Below, in pieces: positions 5,390-12,743 of a stretch of DNA of 16,505 bases. The stretch comes from JAZRGE01 sp045644025 (GTDB taxonomy: Bacteria; Bacillota; Clostridia; Oscillospirales; Acutalibacteraceae). The notes below the pieces were generated by a model. That model did no database searches. It was given only the letters and a program-made list of their open reading frames with translations, and was not told where the DNA came from. The translations under genes and the position numbers were made by a program. The DNA lies in assembly GCA_045644025.1 (NCBI GenBank), contig JAZRGE010000072.1, positions 1 through 16,505 of the forward strand, in the 5' to 3' direction. Positions within the stretch are counted from its first letter, which is position 1; the number at the start of each line of letters is the position of its first letter.

Positions 5390-7717
5390 ATGAAAAACAT
5401 CTACAAAAGCGGTGAGCTTACCACAATGGCCAAGGCTCTTTATCAGGAAGAGCGCAAAATAAAGAGGCTCGATGGCTGGTTTATCGCCAAAGAGACCGAA
5501 ATGCTTAACGACGAAAAATACAAGGATATGCCTGCCGAAATAAAGAAGGCCTATCTTGTTTGCGAAGTGCTCAAGGCCATTCCCCTTTCTTTGAGCGACA
5601 ACGCTGTATTTGTAGGCGCTCAGAGAGATGCCTTCGCACGCAGCTACGCCCTTATCAATCCTTCCTTCACCGTGGAAGGCTTCTCGGGCTATTGCGATCC
5701 CATGGCAATCTACAACGACATTGAGCCCAACGAAGAATTCACCGAAGAGAGAATCAACAAGGTTCGTGAATTCACCGCCAAGAGCAAGATGGTTGAGATG
5801 CTCAACAAGACCTACGGCGAAGCCGAAGACTACACCAAAGAAGTTATCTTCTTTGTGGAGCAGGTTACAGGCCATGTTATTCCCGATTTCAAATACGCCC
5901 TTAAATACGGCGTGGACAAGATGATTGCCGAGGCAGAAGAGAAAGACGGCGAGTTCTATAAGGCTGCCGCTGTTGTTCTCAATGGCGTGAAGATCCTTAT
6001 AAACAGATACCTGGAACTTATTGCTGCCCAGAAAGCCACCTGCAACGAAGCTCGCTTGGCTCAGCTTGAATATCTGGAAAAATCTCTTAAGAATATTTGC
6101 GGCGGCCCTGCCACCAATCTTTACGAAGCCTTCCAGCTTTATCTCCTTCTTTGGGAGATCATGTGCTTAGAGCAGGCTCCCAACCCCTATGCTTTCTCTC
6201 TCGGTAATATCGATCGCGTGTTTGAGCCCTATCGCGGCGAGCTCACCCGTGAAGACGCTGCCGAGCTTTTCCGCCACTTCCTTGTTTTCTACAACGTGGG
6301 CGACAGAAGCTGGGCTATTTCCCAGAACGTGCTTGTAGGCGGCCGTGATATGGAAGGCAACGATCTTTCCAACACCATGACCTACGCCATCATGGATGCT
6401 TATTTTGATATGAATCTTCCCCAGCCTATCCTTTCTGTGAAGCTTCATAAGAACACTCCTCAGAAAATGTACGAGGAAATGGGCCGTTTCTTCTTCAGCC
6501 CCGGTGTGCTCACTCCTTCCCTTTTCAACGACGATGCCGTTTTCCAGATTCTCGAGAACGATGGAATCGATGCAGAAGATATCCCCAACTACAGCGTTGC
6601 AGGTTGCCAGGAGCCCCTTATTATGGGTAAGGACAACGGCAACACCACCAACAGCTGGCTCAGCCTGCCCAAGGTGCTGGAAATGGTTCTGCTTGGCGGC
6701 ACATCCGCTATCACCGGCGATAAGCTGATGGAAACCGAAGATTTTGATCTTGCCGATATCCGCGGCGCCTTCTATAAAACGCTGGATAAGGTGCTGGACG
6801 AAATGGTGAAATCTGCCAACGGCGCATCCGTTGCTCTGGCCGAGCTTAAGGTTCCCTTCCTTAGCTGCTTTATGGGCGGTATGGAAACAGGTACCGATAT
6901 GCGCGATCCCAACAAGCAGGGCACTAAGTACAACGGAAGCGGCTGCCTTGTGCACGGTCTCACCGTGCTGGCCGATTCCTTTATTGCTATCGATAAGTTT
7001 GTAGAAAAATATCCCGATGGCAAGGCAACACTCATCGATGCTCTCAAGAAGAACTTCGAAGGCTACGAGGAGCTTCATCAGTTCCTGCTGAGCTGCCCCA
7101 AGTTTGGCAACAACATTGAAGAAGTTGATAACGAAGCTCGCGAGATCGCCGTTAAGGTCTGCGATATGCTTTCCGCCCGCAAGAACTATGTGGGCAATCC
7201 TTTCCGACCCGACTTTGCCAGCCCCTCCACCCATCTCACCTACGGCTACTGGGTGGGCGCTACTCCCGATGGCAGAAGCGCAAGAGATATGTTTGGCTAT
7301 GGTGTGGATCCGCTCTACGGCGAGGCTTCCAACGGTCTTGGCTTCAGGATGCTCTCCAATATGAAGCTTCCCTTCGAGAAATTCCGCGGCGGCTACGCTT
7401 CCCATCTCGGTATCGATCCCAAGTTCTTCGATGGCGCCGATACAGCTGTGAAGGGCGTTCAGTTCTATGAGCGTGTTATCAATCCCCTTTTCTTCAACGA
7501 AATGGCCGAGGGTGTTTCTCCCTTCTATCTCTATGTGAACGTAACCACTCCCGAAACCCTCAGAAAGGTGCTGGCCGAGCCCGAAAAGTACGCTCCCAGC
7601 GGAGTTTACATTATGAGAATTCACGGCACATTCGTAAACTTCCTGGATCTCTCTCCCGAGATTCAGCAGGATATTATCACCAGGCTGGATCTTAAATCCA
7701 CCACAATCGGTTGCTAG
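5390..7717 (+). CDS. Glycyl radical enzyme of PFL/eliminase superfamily, substrate unknown
   Basis: A 775-aa cytoplasmic, oxygen-sensitive radical enzyme with the PFL-like barrel followed by a C-terminal glycyl radical domain. The thiyl-radical cysteine is C406 in the loop AGCQEP, with glutamate E408 two residues on. That Cys-x-Glu pairing is typical of the dehydratase/eliminase branch and absent from true pyruvate formate-lyase, which has adjacent cysteines. GHVIPDF (161-167) matches the GH-PD segment of that branch, and YNGSG and LADS around 514-530 match the conserved YN-TG...ADS region. The radical glycine is predicted at G746, but the loop reads RIHGTFVNF where relatives have RVAGY; the downstream LSPEIQQDII fits the family. 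Length is normal. The start at 5390 follows GGAGG at 5378-5382. Neighbours are the activase and three sugar enzymes, so a sugar or sugar phosphate substrate is likely but not proven. Not assignable to a named activity such as choline, glycerol, hydroxyproline or isethionate cleavage. Confidence 0.93.
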   Translation: MKNIYKSGELTTMAKALYQEERKIKRLDGWFIAKETEMLNDEKYKDMPAEIKKAYLVCEVLKAIPLSLSDNAVFVGAQRDAFARSYALINPSFTVEGFSGYCDPMAIYNDIEPNEEFTEERINKVREFTAKSKMVEMLNKTYGEAEDYTKEVIFFVEQVTGHVIPDFKYALKYGVDKMIAEAEEKDGEFYKAAAVVLNGVKILINRYLELIAAQKATCNEARLAQLEYLEKSLKNICGGPATNLYEAFQLYLLLWEIMCLEQAPNPYAFSLGNIDRVFEPYRGELTREDAAELFRHFLVFYNVGDRSWAISQNVLVGGRDMEGNDLSNTMTYAIMDAYFDMNLPQPILSVKLHKNTPQKMYEEMGRFFFSPGVLTPSLFNDDAVFQILENDGIDAEDIPNYSVAGCQEPLIMGKDNGNTTNSWLSLPKVLEMVLLGGTSAITGDKLMETEDFDLADIRGAFYKTLDKVLDEMVKSANGASVALAELKVPFLSCFMGGMETGTDMRDPNKQGTKYNGSGCLVHGLTVLADSFIAIDKFVEKYPDGKATLIDALKKNFEGYEELHQFLLSCPKFGNNIEEVDNEAREIAVKVCDMLSARKNYVGNPFRPDFASPSTHLTYGYWVGATPDGRSARDMFGYGVDPLYGEASNGLGFRMLSNMKLPFEKFRGGYASHLGIDPKFFDGADTAVKGVQFYERVINPLFFNEMAEGVSPFYLYVNVTTPETLRKVLAEPEKYAPSGVYIMRIHGTFVNFLDLSPEIQQDIITRLDLKSTTIGC

Positions 7718-7727
7718 GAGAATCATT

Positions 7728-8747
7728 ATGAAGATCACAGAACCTCTGTTTTTTGAACGAAACCGTGTTGGCCGTGTTTACACCGGCGGAATGCTTTTCA
7801 ACGGCCTTTTCGGAGATGAACCCGTTGATAACTATGAGCCCGAGGAATGGATTGCTTCGGGTGTGAAGGCTATCAACAAAATCTCCAAAGGCCCCAAGGA
7901 AGGCGTCTCCAAAATCGCAGGCACCGATGTATATTTCGATGAGCTGCTGGCCGAAAATGCCGATGAGCTGCTTGGCCACGGCAAAAAATTTCGCATACTT
8001 GTGAAGGCTCTGGACAGCGCAATCCGCCTGCCTGCTCAGGTTCACCCTGATAAGGCCTTTTCTCAGCAGCACTTTAATTCCACCTATGGTAAGACAGAGT
8101 GCTGGCTGATTCTGGACACACGCCCCGATGCTAAGATATTCTTCGGCTTTAAGGACGGTGTTACCAGAGCAGATCTGGAAAAAGCTGTGGACGACAGCCT
8201 CACCGACCCTGATGCAATGGAAAGGCTTATGAGAGAGATCAACCCCAAGGTGGGCGATTTCTTCCTTGTTCCTGCCAAGACAGTTCACGCCATCGGCAAA
8301 GGCTGCCTTATCCTCGAAGTTCAGGAGCCTACCGATTTCACAATTCAGCCCGAGCACTTCTGCGGCGAATATAAGCTTTCGGAAGATGAGATGTTTATCG
8401 GTCTGGAAAGAAGCGTTGGCCTGGATTGCTTCAATTTCGGTGAGCCCCCCAAGGCTCAGCTTTTCCCCAAGGTGCTGGAGCAGAAAGAAGGCTACACTAA
8501 GGAATCTATGGTTGGCCCTGCCAACACCGATTGCTTTATTGTTGATAAAATCAATCTCACAGGCGGCGAGTACACCCCCGCTTTAGACGATAACTATGCT
8601 ATCTACATCGTTGTGAACGGTGAAGGCACCATCAGCGGCGAAAACTATAGCAGAAGCCTTAAGCGTGGAGATTATTTCTTTATGCCTGCCTGCCTTATGG
8701 GTAAATTCAAGATCAGCGGCAACATCGAAGTTGTAGAATGCTATTAA
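7728..8747 (+). CDS. Class I mannose-6-phosphate-isomerase-like protein (ManA family)
   Basis: A 339-aa cupin metalloenzyme resembling type I phosphomannose isomerase, which interconverts mannose-6-P and fructose-6-P. The zinc ligand set is visible: Q104 and H106 (AQVHPDKAF), E124 (KTECW) and H187 (PAKTVHAIGKG). EVQEPTDFT (197-205) follows the usual EIQ segment. Differences from Bacillus ManA: the N-terminal WGG motif reads VYTGG, and the YRVYDYDR segment holding the catalytic arginine is replaced by TIQPEHFCG. Residues 290-339 form a second cupin barrel (GEGTISGE, LKRGDYFFMPA). The fold and metal site are clear, but the substrate may be another aldose or aldose phosphate. The start at 7728 follows TAGGAG, which overlaps the stop of the radical enzyme gene. 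It lies between the radical enzyme and the kinase and probably acts in the same pathway. Confidence 0.87.
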   Translation: MKITEPLFFERNRVGRVYTGGMLFNGLFGDEPVDNYEPEEWIASGVKAINKISKGPKEGVSKIAGTDVYFDELLAENADELLGHGKKFRILVKALDSAIRLPAQVHPDKAFSQQHFNSTYGKTECWLILDTRPDAKIFFGFKDGVTRADLEKAVDDSLTDPDAMERLMREINPKVGDFFLVPAKTVHAIGKGCLILEVQEPTDFTIQPEHFCGEYKLSEDEMFIGLERSVGLDCFNFGEPPKAQLFPKVLEQKEGYTKESMVGPANTDCFIVDKINLTGGEYTPALDDNYAIYIVVNGEGTISGENYSRSLKRGDYFFMPACLMGKFKISGNIEVVECY

Positions 8748-8759
8748 GGAGAAAAGATT

Positions 8760-10046
8760 ATGCAGGCAATTGGCATTGATATTGGCACAACAAGCATCTG
8801 CGGCGTGGTAATAGATACCGAAAGCGGCAAGTTGATCAAGAGTGTCACCAAAAACAGCAACGCTTTTATCCCAACTGAAAACACCTGGGAAAAGATCCAA
8901 TCTGTGGAGAAGATAATCTCCATTGCAGATAGCATTCTGGAAGAATGCATCAGCGAGGAAACAGCGGTGATAGGTGTTACAGGCCAGATGCACGGCATTG
9001 TTTATACAGATGCCGAAGGCAAGGCTGTGAGCCCCCTTTACACCTGGCAGGACGGCCGTGGCAACCAGCCCTACAAAGGCACAACCTACGCCGATTATCT
9101 CAACAGCCACAGCGGCTATGGCAACGTAACCGATTTCTACAATAAAGAAAACGGTCTTCGCCCCGAAAGCGCTGTGAACTTCTGCACTATTCACGATTAT
9201 CTTGTGATGCACCTTTGCGGCCTAAAAAAAGCCTTGGTGCACACAAGCGACGCCGCATCATTCGGCTGCTTTGATATAAAAAACAACACTTTTTCCTATG
9301 ATAACGGAGTTGATGTTGTGGCCGACTACAGAATTGCAGGCTATCACAACGGAATTCCCGTTTCGGTTGCCATAGGCGATAATCAGGCCAGCGTGCTCTC
9401 TTCCCTTTCGGGTGAAGACGACATTCTGCTGAATGTCGGCACAGGAAGCCAGATATCCCTTGTGGCAGACCATATCGTGGAAGCAGACAACATTGAAACA
9501 CGCCCTTATTTCGAAGGCAAATATCTTATTGCAGGCTCCGCTCTCTGCGGTGGCCGTGCCTACGCCGTGCTTAAGGAGTTTTACCGCAGCCTGCTTTCAT
9601 ATTTAGGTCCTATCGAAGAAGGCGCTGTATATGGCATTATGGATAAGATGCTGGAAGCCGATACAGATTGCACCCTTTCGGTAGATACTCGTTTCTCCGG
9701 CACCCGTGCAGACGAATCTATCCGCGGCAGCATCACGAATATTTCCACCGAGAACTTTACCCCCGCCCAGCTTTCTAAGGGCGTTCTTCAGGGTATGACA
9801 GACGAACTCTTTGAAATGTACAGCGATATGGGAATCAAGAAGAGCGGCGTTGTAGGCTCGGGTAACGGTATCCGCCGCAATAAAGCTCTCGCCGAGATCG
9901 CCGCAAAGAAATTCGGCAGCAAGGTAAAGATTCCCTGCCACACAGAAGAAGCTTCTTTCGGTGCCGCAATGTTCGGTATGGTAGCAGCAGGTATCTGCAA
10001 GAACGCCGCCGAGGCACAGAAATTTATCCAGTACATTTCGGAATAA
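8760..10046 (+). CDS. FGGY-family carbohydrate kinase, sedoheptulokinase-like
   Basis: A 428-aa ATP-dependent sugar kinase of the FGGY family. N-terminal phosphate motif DIGTTS (7-12), GQMHG (75-79), WQDGR (96-100) and TIHDYLVMHLCGL (143-155) closely follow sedoheptulokinase (SHPK/CARKL) sequences. The catalytic base is D207 in GDNQAS. C-terminal ATP-binding segments are NVGTGS (225-230), VGSGNGIRRN (365-374) and EASFGAA (397-403). It is slightly shorter than typical bacterial xylulokinases (about 480-500 aa). It should phosphorylate the terminal hydroxyl of a ketose or polyol; sedoheptulose is the nearest characterised substrate, but no other pentose-phosphate or heptulose gene is nearby, so the true substrate is open. 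The start at 8760 follows AAGGAG, which overlaps the stop of the isomerase-like gene. Third metabolic gene of the operon. Confidence 0.9.
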   Translation: MQAIGIDIGTTSICGVVIDTESGKLIKSVTKNSNAFIPTENTWEKIQSVEKIISIADSILEECISEETAVIGVTGQMHGIVYTDAEGKAVSPLYTWQDGRGNQPYKGTTYADYLNSHSGYGNVTDFYNKENGLRPESAVNFCTIHDYLVMHLCGLKKALVHTSDAASFGCFDIKNNTFSYDNGVDVVADYRIAGYHNGIPVSVAIGDNQASVLSSLSGEDDILLNVGTGSQISLVADHIVEADNIETRPYFEGKYLIAGSALCGGRAYAVLKEFYRSLLSYLGPIEEGAVYGIMDKMLEADTDCTLSVDTRFSGTRADESIRGSITNISTENFTPAQLSKGVLQGMTDELFEMYSDMGIKKSGVVGSGNGIRRNKALAEIAAKKFGSKVKIPCHTEEASFGAAMFGMVAAGICKNAAEAQKFIQYISE

Positions 10047-10059
10047 AGGAGAATAGAAA

Positions 10060-11883
10060 ATGAAGAAATTTATGCTTGGATGCAACTATTGGGCTTCCCA
10101 CGCAGGCATTGAAATGTGGAACCAATGGGATCCCGAACAGGTAGATAAGGATCTGGAGCTTCTTAAGGGCTTTGGTATCAAATATCTGCGTGTTTTCCCG
10201 GTATGGCCTCATTTTCAGCCCGTAGTGCCCCTTTACGGCCCCGGCTGGGTTAAAGTATATATGCTTGCGGGCAACAGAAGGCCCACCAACCCTTGGTATC
10301 TTGACGACGTTATGATGGATCGCTTCGGCGAGTTTTGCGATATTGCCGAAAAGCACGGCATGAAGCTCATCGTTGGTCTTATCACCGGCTGGATGAGCGG
10401 CAGACTCTACGTGCCGCAGGCTGTATTTGGCAAGAACCATTTCACCGATCCCCTTTCCCTTTCTTTCCAGCAGAGATTTATTCGCGGCTTTGTTCCTGCT
10501 TTTAAGGATAAACCTGCAATTCATTCCTGGGATCTGGGCAACGAATGCAACGTTATGTCTGATCCCGGCAGCAGAACCGGTGCCTACAACTGGGCTTCCA
10601 TTATCTCCAACGCAATCCGTGCTCAGGATCCGGATCACCCCATTGTTTCGGGCATGCACGGCCTCACTGTTGAGGGCAACTGGGCTATTGAAGATCAGGC
10701 AGAAAACACCGATATGCTCACAACTCACCCCTACTCCGCTTGGGTCCCCCACTGCAACAACGATTCTATCACTTCGTTCCGCACTCTGCTTCACGCCACA
10801 GCCGAAAGCTATTTCTACACCGCCATCGGCAAAAAGCCCTGCCTTGTGGAAGAGATCGGCACTTTGGGAGTAAACGTTTGCACCAATAAGAGTGCTGCAG
10901 ATTTCCTTAGAGCCAATATGTTCTCCAACTGGGCCAACGGCAATGCAGGCGTGCTTTGGTGGTGCGCTCACGAGCAGGACAAACTCACCTTCCCGCCCTA
11001 CAACTGGAATATGATGGAGCGCGGCCTTGGTATGACAGATACCAACATGAAGCCCAAGGAATATCTTATCGAAATGAGCAAGTTCAACGATTGGCTCCAG
11101 GCTTTGGATTTTGAGATCGAAGCCCCCAAGACCGATGCTATGGTGCTACTCTCCAAGGGTCAGGATCATTGGGGCATGGGCTATATGAGCTTTATTCTTG
11201 GCAAGCAGGTAGGCCTAAACTTCGAATATCTTGCACCTAACAAGGATATTCCCAAAAGAGATTTCTATATTATGCCTTCCACCCGCGGCGAGACAGTGCT
11301 TTACTCCGAGCACTACGAGCAGCTTAAGGCTCGCGTGAGAGAGGGTGCCACCCTCTATATCAGCAACGACGATGCTTATTTCACCGAGCTGGAAGAATTC
11401 TTTGGTTTCCAGGTTGTTGAGCGTGAAAACACCTGGGTCGGCGGCAACTTTAAGCTTGGCAATGACGAGATTCCCTACGCCGCAGGCCGCAAGATCGTGC
11501 TGAGAGCCACAACAGCCGAAGTGCTGGCAAACGATGCCGATGGCAACCCCATGCTTCTTTGCCACAAATATGGCAAGGGCAAGATCTACTTCCTCAACTT
11601 CCCTCTGGAAAACTATCTTTGCCCCATCAATCACGCCTTCGATGGCAACGCTCACAAGGTTTACGAATACGTGCTGGCCGATCTTTTAGCCAAGAAGGAA
11701 ATTCGCAAAAAGCATCCTAAAGTTGGCCTCACAGAGAATGGCAACATTATCACATTGGTCAACTACTCGGATGAAACCGTGGATCCCGGCCTTAGCCTTG
11801 GCGGCAAGCAGATCGATAAGATATACCGCGGCGCCGTGGATAAGATCGATCCCTTTGATGCATTAGTGTTCTCTATAAAATAA
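10060..11883 (+). CDS. Clan GH-A glycoside hydrolase, GH5-like (possible beta-mannosidase)
   Basis: A 607-aa enzyme without signal peptide, so it acts on imported oligosaccharides or glycosides in the cytoplasm. Residues 1-345 form a (beta/alpha)8 barrel beginning GCNYWASHAG, with RVFPVWPHFQP at 44-54. The acid/base is E162 in WDLGNEC, the nucleophile is most likely E265 in LVEEIG, and WWCAHEQD (300-307) is a late substrate-binding strand. Residues 355-545 look like a flavodoxin-like or glutamine-amidotransferase-like domain of the kind seen in trimeric beta-galactosidases, followed by a short beta domain. The opening motif resembles GH5_18 intracellular beta-mannosidases, but I cannot fix the family from memory. 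Last gene of the radical operon; the start at 10060 follows AAAGGAG, which overlaps the kinase stop. It probably releases the sugar that the kinase, isomerase and radical enzyme process. Confidence 0.87.
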   Translation: MKKFMLGCNYWASHAGIEMWNQWDPEQVDKDLELLKGFGIKYLRVFPVWPHFQPVVPLYGPGWVKVYMLAGNRRPTNPWYLDDVMMDRFGEFCDIAEKHGMKLIVGLITGWMSGRLYVPQAVFGKNHFTDPLSLSFQQRFIRGFVPAFKDKPAIHSWDLGNECNVMSDPGSRTGAYNWASIISNAIRAQDPDHPIVSGMHGLTVEGNWAIEDQAENTDMLTTHPYSAWVPHCNNDSITSFRTLLHATAESYFYTAIGKKPCLVEEIGTLGVNVCTNKSAADFLRANMFSNWANGNAGVLWWCAHEQDKLTFPPYNWNMMERGLGMTDTNMKPKEYLIEMSKFNDWLQALDFEIEAPKTDAMVLLSKGQDHWGMGYMSFILGKQVGLNFEYLAPNKDIPKRDFYIMPSTRGETVLYSEHYEQLKARVREGATLYISNDDAYFTELEEFFGFQVVERENTWVGGNFKLGNDEIPYAAGRKIVLRATTAEVLANDADGNPMLLCHKYGKGKIYFLNFPLENYLCPINHAFDGNAHKVYEYVLADLLAKKEIRKKHPKVGLTENGNIITLVNYSDETVDPGLSLGGKQIDKIYRGAVDKIDPFDALVFSIK

Positions 11884-11889
11884 TATAAA

Positions 11890-11927
11890 AAGAAACGGCT
11901 CAGTTGATTTCAACTGAGCCGTTTCTT
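11890..11927. terminator. Bidirectional terminator, 18-bp perfect stem
   Basis: AAGAAACGGCTCAGTTGA (11890-11907) is the exact reverse complement of 11910-11927, with two central T residues. The base of the stem is A-rich on the left and T-rich on the right, so it can end transcription in both directions. It closes the glycyl radical operon (+) and the convergent operon (-), and overlaps the stop codon of the phosphodiesterase gene. Confidence 0.9.
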
Positions 11928-12738
11928 ATGCTTCAAATTCTTCAAAAATTGAGATCCAGCCGCTCTTTTGAGCTTCGTCGTGCTGTTCCTTGGATTTTAT
12001 AGTCCAGCCCACAGCCTGCATTTTCCAAAGCCTGCGGCAAAGGAAATTACTTAAGGTATCGCTGCGGCGCTTAAATTCATAGGCCACGAAATCGGGTTTT
12101 GAAAGAAAATTCACCAAATGGTGAGTGAGCATAAACTTAATGGGGAAAGAAAGTTTTTCCTTGGTCTTAAAGAAATTTGTAGAAAGTTGCCCGCGTATCA
12201 CATCGGGTCTATTCTTTTTAAGCCACATAACACATCTGGGATCAAAGGATTCAATGCAGTATTTCACATTATATTTATCCAGCATATCGCAGGCGGCCTT
12301 GGCAAGCATTGCGTGGTTTTTATCCACGGGCTTCAGCTCCACGATCAAGGGAGCTCCGCCCTCAAAAAGCTTCAGCACGTCTGCAAACTGCGGAATCGTT
12401 TCATTAGTGCCCTCCAGAGAGTAGTTTTCAAGGCTTGCGGTGTTCAGATCCTCTACCCTTCCTGCGGCGCCTGTAGTGCGTTTAAGAAGAGAATCGTGTA
12501 TCACGGCAAGATTGCCATCTTTCAAAAGATGGATATCAAGTTCTATGCCGTAGCCCTTTTCCTTAGCGGCGGCAAAAGCAGCCATAGAGTTCTCGGGCAA
12601 GCCGTTGCCGTGGAATCCACGATGGGCATAGGAATATTTGCGAAGCAGTTCCAGTTCTTTCTTGCCGCTTCTGCCTTTAATTGCCAGAAGATAAAGGATC
12701 ACCAAAAGGATTATCACGGCAGGTATCAGCCACCACAT
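11926..12738 (-). CDS. Membrane-anchored glycerophosphodiester phosphodiesterase (GDPD)
   Basis: A 270-aa phosphodiesterase predicted to hydrolyse glycerophosphodiesters to glycerol-3-phosphate and an alcohol. Residues 3-20 are one hydrophobic transmembrane segment, so the catalytic domain is tethered to the membrane, probably facing outward. The GDPD TIM-barrel motifs are present: HRG (39-41) with PENS (48-51), E66 and D68 in IELDIHLLKDG, H81 in VIHD, and E134/K136 in VELK; FDPR and GWT later in the chain are also typical. Length is normal for the single-domain type. Its ATG is 5 bp after the transporter stop, and its ribosome site GGAGG lies inside the end of the transporter gene, so the two are coupled. 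Role relative to the other two genes of this operon is unclear; lipid headgroup or teichoic-acid glycerol recycling is a guess. Confidence 0.9.
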   Translation of the reverse strand: MWWLIPAVIILLVILYLLAIKGRSGKKELELLRKYSYAHRGFHGNGLPENSMAAFAAAKEKGYGIELDIHLLKDGNLAVIHDSLLKRTTGAAGRVEDLNTASLENYSLEGTNETIPQFADVLKLFEGGAPLIVELKPVDKNHAMLAKAACDMLDKYNVKYCIESFDPRCVMWLKKNRPDVIRGQLSTNFFKTKEKLSFPIKFMLTHHLVNFLSKPDFVAYEFKRRSDTLSNFLCRRLWKMQAVGWTIKSKEQHDEAQKSGWISIFEEFEA

Positions 12739-12743
12739 AGAAA

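Noticed and set aside
5390..7717. Calling the radical enzyme pyruvate formate-lyase (pflB)
   Set aside because: The active site has Cys-x-Glu and not two adjacent cysteines, and the gene is embedded with sugar enzymes.
5390..7717. Equating the enzyme with YbiW/PflD (anhydroalditol-6-phosphate opening)
   Set aside because: Those enzymes have RVAGY-type loops and activases with ferredoxin inserts, and their pathway uses an Fsa aldolase and GldA, none of which is in this window.
6167..7738. 523-codon open frame on the minus strand
   Set aside because: It lies wholly opposite the glycyl radical enzyme gene, whose motifs are unmistakable. It arises from the codon bias of that gene, has no ribosome site and shows no recognisable motif.
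8760..10046. Naming the kinase xylB (xylulokinase)
   Set aside because: The internal motifs follow sedoheptulokinase more closely and no xylose isomerase or transport gene is linked to it; the symbol would overstate the evidence.
10024..10971. 315-codon open frame on the minus strand
   Set aside because: Antisense shadow of the glycoside hydrolase gene; no family resemblance and it crosses the kinase-hydrolase junction.
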